Shown: positions 1 through 9,790, counted from the stretch's first letter. The stretch: DNA of 64,000 nt from JABDMH01 sp965223165 (GCA_965223165.1 CBDCVQ010000020.1:1798001-1862000); one strand, 5' to 3'. Numbers and translations: made by a program. The notes: generated from the sequence alone by a model not told the origin.

Positions 1-78
1 CTGGAGGCGATCACTCACAAGCTCAGCCGATTTCTGATTGAGCTGACACGGACAGCCAACGATGACCTGTACGAATAG
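1..78 (+). CDS. C-terminal end of an unidentified protein (cut by window start)
   Basis: The first 25 codons of the window are open in frame 1 and end at a TAG at 76-78, four bases before the stop of the convergent sorting-domain gene. The visible tail contains an amphipathic stretch followed by an acidic end (AND-DLYE). There is no recognisable motif, so no function is proposed. It is reported because the reading frame is open to the edge and stops in a position typical of a tight convergent gene pair. The alternative is a chance open frame. Confidence 0.4.
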   Translation: MEAITHKLSRFLIELTRTANDDLYE

Positions 79-81
79 GCG

Positions 82-2403
82 TCACCGAATCAGATGAAGC
101 GACCCTGCCTTCTCGAAGGTATTGCCACTGCTGTTGTGCACCCCCTTTAGCTCATATACGTAGGTGCCGGGCGGAGCCTTTTGGCCATTGGTCTGGCCCG
201 TCCACTGAGGGATGGCTCCCTCCTGGCGATAGATCGCCTGCCCCCATCGATTGAAGATGGTAAACTGCTGGATCGTGACATTTTGCGCAAAGACCTTAAG
301 TACATCGTTTTTGCCATCTCCATTGGGGGTAAAGGCATTGGGCACGAAGATCGGCGAGTCAACAAAAACCTTGGTTTGAAAGGTGGTGGCACAGCCCAGT
401 GAGTCCGTGACAATTAACTGATATATCGTCTCCTGGAGCGGAGAAATCTCGGGGCTCAGACAGTCAAAGCAGGAAAGGCCCTGTGGTGGTGACCACTGGT
501 ACTGATAGTGATCCGGCTCCCCCTCAAGGATAATCTCTTGCTCCTGCCGCTCTCCTCCGATGATGCTTTGAATGGAATCCAGATGAACGATCGCCCCACC
601 CACTGTAAACGTGAATGTCGTGTCAGACTGACAACCAGCCGGATTGACGGCCCGTACCTCCAGCGATTGCGGCCCCGGCTCCGACCAGCCCAAGACCAAG
701 GTGTCAAGCCATCCCGTCATAAAGGTATCCCTGTCCAGGATCCATGAGATTCGTTCGAGCTCTTCTACACCGGTATATGAGATCTGGACCGCCTGATTGA
801 TACAGGTGTGAGATATTGATACGGATGGGCGGGGCCAAGCGAAGACCTCCACATTGAGGTAGGCTGTGTCCAGACAACCATTTGAATCATCAAATCCGAT
901 CACACCGTACGTGGTGGCCGAATCTGGGGAGACCGTAACCATATCCTCCTGACGGTCTTGCACTATATCATCCCCAAACCAGCGATAGTTATCAGCTCCC
1001 GATGCCTCCAGCAGGAGTTCAGAACCTTGACAGATCTTAGAGATCTCGGTCAGGATCTTCAGGGTCTTGAAGTCAGAGAAATACCCATAGCGACATCCGG
1101 ATCGCTCGCCGCCATTGATCGTGCCCAGGTGAAACGTACCTAGCGCATTGGAGATTTGTAGGACGCTGCCCGCTGTGATCTCGGCCGTCAAGTTGATTTG
1201 GGCGGCTACATAAGTGCTGTCTGATCCGGCTACGAGGGCAAAGTCGGCAGCGGTGACAAGATCGGTTCGTCCATTGACGACAAATCCGCCTTCATCTCCC
1301 GCCCGGGCAATGAGGATCAGGCCAAACTCCTCCGGGGTAGACCGGGTAACACTCACGCTTTGGGATCCGGTACAGGTCAATTTGGGTAACAAGGCCAGGC
1401 CGATCTCGCAGCCAAATCCGGTCGCGTGCAGGACGTAGGTGGGTTCGCTGGTCTCGATGTGCATGGCTCTGCTCCGGAGGTCAAATCGGCGCATCTCACC
1501 AGCATCCAACTGGATGGCGCCTCCCGTATTGCCGTCAATCACTACCGAGGTATTGTCGGTGATGGCCTGCACAAATACCTGATCTCCTCCCCCCAAGAAG
1601 CCTCGGACCGCAATGTACTCCCTCCCGAGCACATCCAGCGGCACTAGCTGGTCTCCCCCCAGGTCATGGCAGGGGCCATTTTGGTTGGAGTCATCCTTTA
1701 GCGTGACCGCGATGAACTGATCCGCGGTAATTCTCGTCCCGGTCAATTGGTACTGCGCCAGTGATCCGCTGCTGGTCAGCGAGTACGTCTGCCCCCGGTC
1801 TAATACGACCTCAAAGGGGGTGCCAGCTGCATGGCTACCGGTCCTTACCGAGGGCACGATGGTCACCCTGGTGTCATTTTCGGTGGCGACGATCTCTGCG
1901 CCGGAGGTGGCGGGTGGGTTGTACCAATCGACCCGTGACCAATAGTTCTGCGCAGGAATGACAAATTCTTTGCCTAGCGCATTTCGTCCCTTGAGCGTAA
2001 AGATGTCCGGATTGAGCTCGTTGTTGACTTCGTAATAAGCGGTGATGGGCTCGTCCGATTGGATATGCAAGCCCTTATTTAGTACCCGATGGGCGGGCAA
2101 ATTTTCGACAAGGCCGATGCGAGCTGTAAGGTCGATGGTACGGCTCTGCCCAGCTGGAACGGTCACTCGCATCTCAGAAAAGGAGGGACTGGCAGGCTGC
2201 CTGATCAGCACATTAGCAGCCTCATCTAAGGAGGTAAACCGCAATAAGATGGGTCTGTCTCCGTGTCCTTCGGTGACACTCGGCGCGGCAAACCAGAATT
2301 CTGTATCAATCTGCGCCACGGACAAAGAGGGGACTAGGAGGAGCCCAAGCACCAAGAGAGAGGTGGCTACCGAGCCGAAATTTGCCGACACAGGATTTTG
2401 CAC
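82..2403 (-). CDS. Large secreted protein with IgGFc-binding-like N-terminus and type B gliding-motility (T9SS) sorting domain
   Basis: 773 residues. It starts at GTG 2403, because no ATG lies in frame before the signal peptide (about residues 1-30, ending SVAQ). Residues ~31-440 resemble the IgGFc-binding N-terminal module seen in Bacteroidota surface proteins (FWFAAP, SDEPITAYYE, then GRNALGKEF). Next come Ig/PKD-like beta modules with paired cysteines (~450-680). From residue ~684 there is a classic CHU_C/gliding-motility C-terminal domain: PNAFTPNGDGKND, then FNRWGQ, then a PPGTYVYEL strand. Known for the family: such C-termini route proteins through the type IX secretion system to the cell surface or medium. 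Inferred role: adhesin-like or structural surface protein; the ligand is unknown. The gene is convergent with the fragment at 1-78. Confidence 0.85.
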   Translation of the reverse strand: MQNPVSANFGSVATSLLVLGLLLVPSLSVAQIDTEFWFAAPSVTEGHGDRPILLRFTSLDEAANVLIRQPASPSFSEMRVTVPAGQSRTIDLTARIGLVENLPAHRVLNKGLHIQSDEPITAYYEVNNELNPDIFTLKGRNALGKEFVIPAQNYWSRVDWYNPPATSGAEIVATENDTRVTIVPSVRTGSHAAGTPFEVVLDRGQTYSLTSSGSLAQYQLTGTRITADQFIAVTLKDDSNQNGPCHDLGGDQLVPLDVLGREYIAVRGFLGGGDQVFVQAITDNTSVVIDGNTGGAIQLDAGEMRRFDLRSRAMHIETSEPTYVLHATGFGCEIGLALLPKLTCTGSQSVSVTRSTPEEFGLILIARAGDEGGFVVNGRTDLVTAADFALVAGSDSTYVAAQINLTAEITAGSVLQISNALGTFHLGTINGGERSGCRYGYFSDFKTLKILTEISKICQGSELLLEASGADNYRWFGDDIVQDRQEDMVTVSPDSATTYGVIGFDDSNGCLDTAYLNVEVFAWPRPSVSISHTCINQAVQISYTGVEELERISWILDRDTFMTGWLDTLVLGWSEPGPQSLEVRAVNPAGCQSDTTFTFTVGGAIVHLDSIQSIIGGERQEQEIILEGEPDHYQYQWSPPQGLSCFDCLSPEISPLQETIYQLIVTDSLGCATTFQTKVFVDSPIFVPNAFTPNGDGKNDVLKVFAQNVTIQQFTIFNRWGQAIYRQEGAIPQWTGQTNGQKAPPGTYVYELKGVHNSSGNTFEKAGSLHLIR

Positions 2404-2542
2404 AGTGCCATAAAATCGCGGATTTGACCTAGCTTTTCAAGGGATGTGACCGATTTAACCCAATTTTATGTTCTGCCAAGGACCCCATCCATCTTACGGC
2501 CAGTAAGGCTATGGCTAGCAGTAAATTTGTTCGTGAAAACGC

Positions 2543-2550
2543 CATCTTTG
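2543..2550 (+). promoter_or_regulatory. Candidate -7 promoter box for the ArnT-like gene
   Basis: CATCTTTG matches the Bacteroidota -7 consensus TAnnTTTG at all fixed bases except the first. It lies 20 bases before the GTG start of the glycosyltransferase, giving a short leader. No clear -33 TTG was seen at the right distance. Confidence 0.3.
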
Positions 2551-2569
2551 CGCCATCGAAATAGTCAGT

Positions 2570-4147
2570 GTGCTAACGAACACCAGCGGAAGCCGACTTT
2601 TTTACCTACTACTGCTAGCCAGTGTGCCGATCTTGATGATCAATCTCGGGGCGGTGCCCTTCATTGAGGATGAGGGCATCCGTAGCCTGGTGGCCCTGGA
2701 AATGGACCTGTCAGGCAATTTGATCACCCCCACCCTCAACGGTGAGTATTACTACAAAAAGCCACCTCTTTGGAATTGGATCGTGCTGCTGTCCTTCAAG
2801 CTGACCGGCCAGATCAATGAGTGGGGTGCCCGTCTGCCGATGCTCGTATGCTTATACGCCTTTACCCTGTCCATTTTCTGGTCCTTCCGACGTCATGTGT
2901 CGGTCGATCAAGCGGCCCTCACCGCGCTTTGTTTTCTGACCTGTGGTCGCATTCTCTTCTGGGATTCGATGCTCGCCCTGATTGACATCTGCTTTTCCTG
3001 GGTGGTCTTTCTCCTCTTTGTCTGGATCATCGAAAAGGAAAAGTCAAAAAACTATCTGGCACTGTACCTGGGGGCATACCTGCTGACAGCGCTGGCATTT
3101 ATGCTCAAGGCCTTGCCGGCGATCGTGTTTCTGGGGTTCACCTTACTCGCCGTACAGATCCAGGGGCGCTCGTGGAAGAAGCTACTGAGCTGGCAGCACG
3201 GGATCGGCATAGGCGCGTTTCTTTCTGTCATCGGGCTTTACCTGCTCGCCTATCATCAGTACCATCCTCTCCAGGATCTGCTGGCTGTTTTTCTCGACGA
3301 ATCGACTCGGCGGACGGCGATCGAATACGGCCTGATCGACACCCTTCGGCAAATGATCTCGTTTCCGCTGGAAATGATCTACCATTTTCTGCCTTGGTCG
3401 CTGGCCCTTTCTCTCCTGCTAGTGCGCGATCTGCGCAAACTGCTGCTGGATCATGCTTTTATGCGGGCGATTTTGATCGTCTTTGCCGCCAATATCTGGA
3501 TATACTGGATCTCCCCGCAGGTCTATCCCCGCTATTTGTTTATGTTGATGCCGCTGGTCTTTGGTCTGGCTATGCACCTCTATCATCATACCCGAAGCCG
3601 CAAGATCAAACGCCTTTTCGAATGGCTACTCTTTGCCCTGGGTGCAGCGGTGACCCTGGGATCGGTGCTCCTGATCTTCAACCCGGAGACCAGTGCCGTC
3701 CCGGGCCTCCTATGGAAATGGGGGCTGACCGCGGGCCTGATGGCGGTCCTGTTGATCCTGATGCTCCGCTTCAGGTCATACTATCTATACCTCTTCTGTG
3801 CCTTTCTATTTGCCGCGCGGCTGGGATTTAGTTTGATCGTACTGCCGGCTCGCGCGGTCAACAGCGCCGGGGCATTGACCCGTACGGATGCACTCAGAAT
3901 CGGCCAGCAATGGAAGGATCAGGACCTCTACATCTACCGATCAGATACGATGCGATACGAAGCGAGCTTTTACCTCACTAAGGAGCGAGGCCGCGTGCTG
4001 CCCATTCGAGAAGATGCTCCCGCGGGTAGCTACCTCCTGGTTAATCCGACCAAATTCAGCACCCTGATACGTGAAAATCATGTGCTGGACTCCATCAGAG
4101 TGCGGCGGTCCGAGGAGTACACCTACCTGATCAAGACCGCGCCCTGA
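2570..4147 (+). CDS. ArnT/PMT-like GT-C glycosyltransferase (GT39/GT83 type)
   Basis: 525 residues, polytopic with about 11-12 hydrophobic segments. A first transmembrane helix (residues ~10-30) is followed at once by an acidic D34-E35 pair (FIEDEGIR). That is the hallmark first periplasmic loop of the GT-C fold in ArnT-like enzymes. The next conserved block is YYKKPPLWNW. Such enzymes transfer a sugar from a polyprenyl-phosphate donor to lipid A or other envelope acceptors on the outer face of the inner membrane. The start is GTG 2570; a later start would cut the first helix. The polyprenyl-phosphate GT2 gene at 5706 could make its donor (inference); the two are separated by an opposing gene. 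The soluble C-terminal ~80 residues are typical of the family. Acceptor and sugar are unknown. Confidence 0.8.
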   Translation: MLTNTSGSRLFYLLLLASVPILMINLGAVPFIEDEGIRSLVALEMDLSGNLITPTLNGEYYYKKPPLWNWIVLLSFKLTGQINEWGARLPMLVCLYAFTLSIFWSFRRHVSVDQAALTALCFLTCGRILFWDSMLALIDICFSWVVFLLFVWIIEKEKSKNYLALYLGAYLLTALAFMLKALPAIVFLGFTLLAVQIQGRSWKKLLSWQHGIGIGAFLSVIGLYLLAYHQYHPLQDLLAVFLDESTRRTAIEYGLIDTLRQMISFPLEMIYHFLPWSLALSLLLVRDLRKLLLDHAFMRAILIVFAANIWIYWISPQVYPRYLFMLMPLVFGLAMHLYHHTRSRKIKRLFEWLLFALGAAVTLGSVLLIFNPETSAVPGLLWKWGLTAGLMAVLLILMLRFRSYYLYLFCAFLFAARLGFSLIVLPARAVNSAGALTRTDALRIGQQWKDQDLYIYRSDTMRYEASFYLTKERGRVLPIREDAPAGSYLLVNPTKFSTLIRENHVLDSIRVRRSEEYTYLIKTAP

Positions 4148-4202
4148 CAGTCCACTAGCTCCCAAGGACGGAAGTTGGTCGCCGGATTTCTTGAGACGAT
4201 GT

Positions 4203-5405
4203 CTAATCAAGCTGCTCTTTGATCATGCCGTCAATCTTTTCATAGTCAAAGCCACCCGCGTAAATCACTCGGCCGTCCTCTACCAGGACAGAGAAGGGAT
4301 AGTAAGGAGTGCCATAGTCTTCCACCGCTTGTTTTCCTTCTCGCAGCATGGGGTAGCGCGGCTGTAATTGGTCTATGAAGCGCTGTAAGACCACCTCGGA
4401 ATCATGTGGATTGACGGAAATCAGTTCAAAGTTGGGATGGTCCGCATAGGCATCTTCCAGTTTGTTCATGTCCGGGACCGAGAGACGACATCCTCCACAG
4501 TGCGAGATCCAAAATTCTATCAGTACCACTCCACCCTGTTGGGCCAATTCGAAGGTCTCTCCGGTCAAGAAATCCTCGAGCCGGAAATTTGGTGCAGCTT
4601 CTCCTACCGCAATGACAGCCTTGGCCTTATCCTTGGGGTCGATCAATTGGTACTGATCCAGATAGGAGGAGAAAAACCAGGTCGCTTCATCTGCTTGTTC
4701 AGGGCCTGTTTTTATGTCTCGAAAGGTGGTCCGCACAAGGTGCTGATCAACATTGTTTGTCTGGAGCACTTCCAACGGCATGTAATTTTGAGGGTCCAGT
4801 AAGATCTCGTACTTGATCCACCGATCTTCCGTAAGGGGAAAGTATCGCCCGGTCGCATGAATGGTTCGCTGGTGCAATTCCAGGGCTAATACAGGATGAT
4901 TGACGTCATTCACGACCCGGGATGTAGCGGACCTTTTGACAGATGTATCACGGGCTATTACCTCCAGCATCTTTCGAAATGTATAGGGAGAATTGTAAAG
5001 GAAATATTGTCTACCCACCGTCTGCAGCATCGTCTCTGTGTCCACTACCATGGTGCCCTTCTTCTTGTCGCAGCGAAAGAATTCTGAACCGTTGTAGACG
5101 GTTAAACTCAGGCTATCCTCGAATTGATAGTACGCACCCAAAATGCTGTCCAGTGGGTCAAAATGGTACTCGCACTGTCCAGATATCTTGGAATAATATG
5201 CCTCGTCGGGGTAATCTAGTTCTCGCTCATAGGTAAACGCTATTCGATCCAGACGCTTGAGCTGGTCGGAGGCAAGCCTAATCAAGTCCTCTGCCGGCAC
5301 TGCAGCCACCTGTTGAGCCCGAACATCTGAGATTAGCAAGGCAGCGAGTACAGCCAAGAGGGGAGTCACGAGTGGTCGCTGCATTTTTGATTGTATCAGA
5401 GACAT
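4203..5405 (-). CDS. Exported thioredoxin-fold (TlpA/AhpC-TSA-like) protein with CGGC motif
   Basis: 400 residues from ATG 5405; an ATG at 5384 is also possible, and both precede a signal peptide ending near DVRAQQ. The N-terminal ~270 residues form a beta-rich domain of the kind fused to TlpA-like thioredoxins in Bacteroidota (DUF2092/LolA-like, inferred). The C-terminal ~120 residues are a thioredoxin fold, with FWISHCGGC (cysteines near 303 and 306) and a TPYYPF cis-proline loop. CGGC replaces the usual CGPC or CPPC, which may tune redox potential. Expected role: periplasmic or outer-face disulfide exchange or peroxide handling; the partner is unknown. It converges with the ArnT-like gene 55 bp away. 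Confidence 0.75.
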   Translation of the reverse strand: MSLIQSKMQRPLVTPLLAVLAALLISDVRAQQVAAVPAEDLIRLASDQLKRLDRIAFTYERELDYPDEAYYSKISGQCEYHFDPLDSILGAYYQFEDSLSLTVYNGSEFFRCDKKKGTMVVDTETMLQTVGRQYFLYNSPYTFRKMLEVIARDTSVKRSATSRVVNDVNHPVLALELHQRTIHATGRYFPLTEDRWIKYEILLDPQNYMPLEVLQTNNVDQHLVRTTFRDIKTGPEQADEATWFFSSYLDQYQLIDPKDKAKAVIAVGEAAPNFRLEDFLTGETFELAQQGGVVLIEFWISHCGGCRLSVPDMNKLEDAYADHPNFELISVNPHDSEVVLQRFIDQLQPRYPMLREGKQAVEDYGTPYYPFSVLVEDGRVIYAGGFDYEKIDGMIKEQLD

Positions 5406-5705
5406 TACTTTACATATTGCCAGACCGTGGCCATCCTTGGGTGCCAAATGCAGCGCCTAGCACGCGGTCTTATATGTGATTTAAGAAGCCCGAACGAAAG
5501 TCGCGGGATGTGCTTGATGCTTTGGGACATTCCGGGGGAAACAGAAAAGAGAGGTAGATGGTTTCCTGACTTGGCGTGTCTGTGAATGAAGAAATCGATT
5601 GTAAAACGGGTCTGACCATCCTGCTGCTGCCTTGCTTCATGCTAGGTTTTCCCAGACCAAGCGTCGATGTGTACAGAGAATGACGATAATTTGCAACTTT
5701 GCGTC

Positions 5706-6668
5706 ATGCAACAAAGTCCGGAAATATCCGTCGTTGTCTGTGTCTACAATGAAGAGGACAATATTCAGCCGCTGCTGGACAAGATCACCCAGGCCCTGGA
5801 GCATCATTCTTATGAAATTGTCTACGTCGACGACGGCTCCACCGACGACACTTTGCCACGGTTAAAGCAGTCGGGCCACCCACATCTCAAGGTGGTCGAG
5901 TTTCGGCGCAACTATGGGCAGAGCCCAGCGCTCTCCGCCGGCATCGACCATGCTCGCGGGCGATACATTGTCACCATGGACGGAGATCTGCAAAATGACC
6001 CGGCAGACATTCCAGCGATGTTGAAGCTTTGCCAAGAAGAGAATTGGGATTTGGTGGCCGGTATTCGTAAGAACCGGAAGGACAACGTCCTGATCCGAAA
6101 GGTGCCCAGTAAGATTGCCAACTTTATCATTCGACGCAGCTCGGGGGTCTCGATCAAAGACTATGGCTGTACGCTCAAGCTGTTTAAGCGAGAGATTGCC
6201 AAGGATCTTGGCATCTACGGAGAGTTGCATCGCTTCATTCCTGTGCTTGCCAACCTGGAGGGTGCTCGAATCACCCAGATGGAAGTGCGCCACCACGAGC
6301 GGACCCACGGCGAGTCGAAGTATGGCATGGGCCGCACGGTCAAAGTCATGAGCGACCTGGTCCTGATGCTCTTCTTCAAGAAGTATTTTCAGCGCCCGAT
6401 GCACTTATTTGGCAATCTGGGGATGATCATCTTTGTGCTTGGCATCCTGATCAACATCTACATGCTCTGGCTCAAGCTGCAAGGCCAAGACATTTGGGGA
6501 AAACCGTTGATGCTGGTGGGCATCCTCTTTGTCCTCACGGGTATCCAGCTGATTACTTTCGGCATTTTTGTGGAGCTGCAGATGCGCACCTATTATGAGT
6601 CGCAGGGCAAGAAGCCTTACCGCATTCGGGACGTACATATGACCGGCGCGCCCCAACTTCAGCGATAG
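5706..6668 (+). CDS. GT2 polyprenyl-phosphate glycosyltransferase (DPM1/ArnC/GtrB-like)
   Basis: 320 residues from ATG 5706 (MQQSPEIS). The frame is open upstream to 5667, but the Rossmann strand VVVCVYNEE begins right after this ATG. A GT-A fold covers ~7-220, with VDDGSTDD (D42-D43) and MDGDLQNDP as nucleotide and metal binding sites. Two C-terminal transmembrane helices (about 235-260 and 272-297) are typical of GtrB/ArnC-type enzymes, which load a sugar onto undecaprenyl phosphate at the cytosolic face. It probably supplies an ArnT-like acceptor enzyme such as the one at 2570 (inference). Oddity: the last ~22 codons and the following DNA are copied at 9537 and 11494. Because the C-terminal RTYYESQ region fits the family, this copy is the likely source. 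Confidence 0.85.
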   Translation: MQQSPEISVVVCVYNEEDNIQPLLDKITQALEHHSYEIVYVDDGSTDDTLPRLKQSGHPHLKVVEFRRNYGQSPALSAGIDHARGRYIVTMDGDLQNDPADIPAMLKLCQEENWDLVAGIRKNRKDNVLIRKVPSKIANFIIRRSSGVSIKDYGCTLKLFKREIAKDLGIYGELHRFIPVLANLEGARITQMEVRHHERTHGESKYGMGRTVKVMSDLVLMLFFKKYFQRPMHLFGNLGMIIFVLGILINIYMLWLKLQGQDIWGKPLMLVGILFVLTGIQLITFGIFVELQMRTYYESQGKKPYRIRDVHMTGAPQLQR

Positions 6669-7126
6669 ATCTCGTAGGTTTTCTGTGGCACATCCTCAGG
6701 GTCCAATACCTTGACCAAATGGTCTTTATTCCAATGATAGTGTCGTCCCCTTCCCCCAAGTAACTCGGTGCCGGTATTACCAGACCATTTGCCTGAATGG
6801 GCGGAGGGTTCTACGGCGATGACAATCAGCGGTTGGCTCCCTGGTTGCAAACGATATCCTTTGAGATCACCGGCGGCGCCATATTTATTTGAAGTCTGGA
6901 GACTTCAAACATCGGGGGACTTCAAACATTGGGTAGTTTCCCCTTCCCCCAAGTAACTCGGTGCCGGTATTACTAGACCATTTGCCCGCATAGGCGGAGG
7001 GTTCTACGGCGATGACAATCAGCGGTTGGCTCCCTGGTTGCAAACGATATCTTTTGAGATCACCGGCGGCGCCATATTTATTTGAAGTCTGGAGACTTCA
7101 AACATCGGGGACTTCAAACATTGGGG
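6598..7126. repeat. Repeat copy A: GT2 3' end plus two downstream ~190-bp subunits
   Basis: This stretch starts inside the GT2 gene (GAGTCGC...) and runs past its stop. It is repeated on the same strand at 9537 and 11494. Copies A and B differ at only about nine positions over the first ~300 bp, counted by eye. Inside copy A a ~193-bp subunit occurs twice: the landmark AAGTAACTCGG is at 6758 and at 6951. Each subunit ends with a perfect hairpin made of TTTGAAGTC, a 4-nt loop and GACTTCAAA (6888-6909 and 7081-7102). The hairpin is followed by 16-bp units of the form gacttcaaacatcggg. The region 6669-7170 carries no convincing intact gene apart from the remnant ORF at 6659. Confidence 0.85.
6659..6850 (-). 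pseudogene. 63-codon conserved frame inside repeat copy A (remnant of an unknown gene)
   Basis: Read on the minus strand from a TTG, this frame has a core LIVIAVEPSA, then GKWSGNTGTELL, then DHLVKVLDPEDV, ending KTYEIYR. Its stop overlaps the last ten bases of the GT2 gene. The same frame recurs at 9599-9790 with few changes. Comparing all copies, an upstream ATG frame (MAPPVISKDI) joins it without a break in copy B2 but is broken by single-base indels in copies A and B1. In copy C another indel shifts the tail. This looks like the decayed end of a gene that once converged on GT2. I do not recognise the family. It may instead be a short real ORF. Confidence 0.4.
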
Positions 7127-7170
7127 AACATGGATTCGCACTCTTTCTGCTTGAATCCTTGAGGGAGAGA

Positions 7171-9354
7171 TCAACGATGGGTAGAGTCAGAATCGGAACC
7201 AAGGTATCTTTCCAACCATCCAAATATTTCCGACCACATGTGTTTGATGTTGGCGGGGGATATCAGATTGTGCCCTTCACCCCAATAGCGTACGAATCGA
7301 GCCGGTTTTCCTTGCCTGTATAGAGCAGTAAACATTTCTTCTCCCTGTTGAATGGAGACAAAGTCCTGGTCACCGTATATCATCAGCAAAGGGGTCCCGA
7401 TTCGATCAGCATAGAACACCGGGCTGTTACGTATGTACTTCCAAGGATTTTGATAAAGTGTATGATTCAAAGCCCCCTGACCGGTCTCGGGATTTCTTAG
7501 TCTGTTGACATTTTCGAAGGGGAAGTCCTCATATCGAGATCTGACGTCGAAGGCGCCATAGTGGCTTGTCAGATTAGACATACCCGATAGTGCAATGGCA
7601 CAACGAAATCGATCTGTCCGCGTGATGAGACAGTATGTGCCATAACCTCCATAGCTCAGACCCATTGCGGCAATACGTTGTGCATCCACAAATCCCAGAT
7701 CAATGCTCTGATTAATTGCCGGCAGGACTCCTTTTTCGATCTCCATGCAATCATCGGTTGAGCGTCTTGGCATACTCGGGATCAGGACGGCATAACCTTG
7801 GCCAGCCAGGGGTAGCAGATTGATGTACGAGTCCGAGTGTTTTGACATTTCATGGGTCTGCATCTTGCGGATTACCTTGCCGGGATAGATCCAGGTGACC
7901 AAGGGGTATTTTCTTCCAGCCTCGTAATTTGTGGGAAGTAAAAGGAGGGCACGAAGACTATCCGCATCCGCTCCGAGATAATGCAATAATTTGACATTCC
8001 CCCGCTTGATTCCACTTAGGTGGGTATTGAGCTGCCAAATTTTTTCCTCTTCATGGCCTCGCGAGATCCACAACTCAGTGCCTGTATCAAGGTCCAGACT
8101 GTACAGGACTTGCAGCAACGAGGCAGACCTGGCTAATATGCGGCCGCCGGTGGGTGCGGAAACTAGCTTCTTTGCTGGTGGCTCAGCGAGATGGATAGAT
8201 TCCGGCTGAACCTTGGCCGAAGGGATGTCAAACAGATGCCAACTCCCCTCACTCTTCACTAGTAAATTTCCGTCGTCGTACCACCGTACCTGGTGCACAC
8301 TTTCGGGCAACGATGTTACATCTCCCAAATGGACTTCGACAAGACTATATCGCCGGGAACTATTCCCTTCAGAGGGTTCTTGGTCAACGACTACGTATCT
8401 GCTGTCAGCCGACCACTGAAAAGGAGCCTGCCAATAGTTCTGCGACGGAGTCGTCACACCAGGGAAGTATCGTGCCTTTCCATCTAGACCCAGATCGATA
8501 ATACCAAACTCAAAATGATCATTTCTAGACTGTCGTATCAAGACGTCCTCTCTAAGTTCCTTTGCGCCTTTACGTTTGACAACGGCAAGTCGTTTTCCGT
8601 CTGGAGAAAGCAAACCATGTCGGAAAAAGCCGCGATCGATGATCCTAGAAACACAACTTCTGACATCTATCAACAGGAGTTGGCCCAGGGAGTCTCCAGG
8701 ATAAACTCTGCCTTGATCACTATCGATGATACTCGCAGTCACCTCGGAGCCACTCGCGACCTTGGGCCATGTGTCCAGGACCACTTGACGTGATTTGGTT
8801 TGCAACCTGTATCCCATGGGCTGGGCACCTGACGCCAAGACTTGACACAGAATGTGATGATTATCTAACCAGACATAAGGATCGTAGAATGCTGCTGGAT
8901 TAGCACCCATTCTATTGATCAGATTAATACCCGAGTTCGACAGGGCATGTAAAGTGTCGGTCGCTCTATCCCAGCAGTATAACCTCACATTATCACCTCC
9001 CTCTGTCGACAATAGTGCCAACGAGCTCCCATCCGGTGACCATAGCGGATTCCAATATCCCTGACCGGACTCCCAACCGTTCGTGAGCCGCCGCATTGTA
9101 TCTCCAGCTATGTCGTAAAGCCAAATGTCTGATCTCAGTTTGACCCGATCCGTGACAAAGGTTTTCTGGTCCGCTTTGGCTCGCTCCACTTCCAAAGCGA
9201 TCAGGCTTTCATCTGGGGAAAAGGTAGCATGTCCTACCTTTTCCAAACTAAAGAGATCATCCACCTTGAGGGCCCTTTGTGGTTGTGAGTACAGAGATAT
9301 GACAGTAATCTGGACGAGTAGACAAGCCGAAAAGATGGCGTTTTTCTGGGTCAT
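7171..9354 (-). CDS. S9 family prolyl oligopeptidase-like peptidase, exported
   Basis: 727 residues with a signal peptide (~1-24). The N-terminal half is a beta-propeller of WD40/PD40-like blades (FSPDESLIALE, WSPDGSSLALL, LSPDGKRLAVV). The C-terminal alpha/beta hydrolase has nucleophile Ser567 in GLSYGG, Asp664 in YGDQDFV and His695 in GEGHNL. Family role: cleaves short peptides, often after proline, in the periplasm or at the surface. It lies between repeat copies A and B, and its start is 114 bp from copy B, so it looks like cargo of the repeat-bounded region. Its base composition seems lower in G+C than its neighbours by eye. A second S9 peptidase, of the DPP-IV type, lies at 21090 and is only distantly similar. 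Confidence 0.85.
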   Translation of the reverse strand: MTQKNAIFSACLLVQITVISLYSQPQRALKVDDLFSLEKVGHATFSPDESLIALEVERAKADQKTFVTDRVKLRSDIWLYDIAGDTMRRLTNGWESGQGYWNPLWSPDGSSLALLSTEGGDNVRLYCWDRATDTLHALSNSGINLINRMGANPAAFYDPYVWLDNHHILCQVLASGAQPMGYRLQTKSRQVVLDTWPKVASGSEVTASIIDSDQGRVYPGDSLGQLLLIDVRSCVSRIIDRGFFRHGLLSPDGKRLAVVKRKGAKELREDVLIRQSRNDHFEFGIIDLGLDGKARYFPGVTTPSQNYWQAPFQWSADSRYVVVDQEPSEGNSSRRYSLVEVHLGDVTSLPESVHQVRWYDDGNLLVKSEGSWHLFDIPSAKVQPESIHLAEPPAKKLVSAPTGGRILARSASLLQVLYSLDLDTGTELWISRGHEEEKIWQLNTHLSGIKRGNVKLLHYLGADADSLRALLLLPTNYEAGRKYPLVTWIYPGKVIRKMQTHEMSKHSDSYINLLPLAGQGYAVLIPSMPRRSTDDCMEIEKGVLPAINQSIDLGFVDAQRIAAMGLSYGGYGTYCLITRTDRFRCAIALSGMSNLTSHYGAFDVRSRYEDFPFENVNRLRNPETGQGALNHTLYQNPWKYIRNSPVFYADRIGTPLLMIYGDQDFVSIQQGEEMFTALYRQGKPARFVRYWGEGHNLISPANIKHMWSEIFGWLERYLGSDSDSTHR

Positions 9355-9598
9355 GATTTGGGAGATTAATCCTCGGAAAGATATTTAATAATCCACGCTG
9401 CTTCCGAGAACGCCCCATTCAAATCCTGACTATCAAGTTTCTTTCACCCAGAGCTATCGGACAGGTATACTTGAAAATCCAACATTAAATGTGGGATTTT
9501 CAAGGACGATGTGGGTTTCCAACGGTGCGACCGACCGAGTCGCGGGGCAAGAAGCCTTACCGCATTCGGGACGTACATATGACCGGCGAGCCCCAACT

Positions 9599-9790
9599 TC
9601 AGCGATAGATCTCGTAGGTTTTCTGTGGCACATCCTCAGGGTCCAATACCTTGACCAAATGGTCATTATTCCAATGATAGTGTCGTCCCCTTCCCCCAAG
9701 TAACTCGGTGCCGGTATTACCAGACCATTTGCCCGCATAGGCGGAGGGTTCTACGGCGATGACTATCAGCGGTTGGCTTCCTGGTTGCAA
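9599..9790 (-). pseudogene. Second copy of the 63-codon remnant frame
   Basis: Same frame and TTG start as 6659-6850, with substitutions such as PSAYAG for PSAHSG and NNDH for NKDH. Most changes keep the frame open. Its conservation could reflect selection, or simply recent copying of the whole repeat. Confidence 0.4.

Noticed and set aside
3172..3831. 219-codon frame inside the ArnT-like gene
   Set aside because: Shadow frame; the overlapping frame has clear transmembrane and catalytic features.
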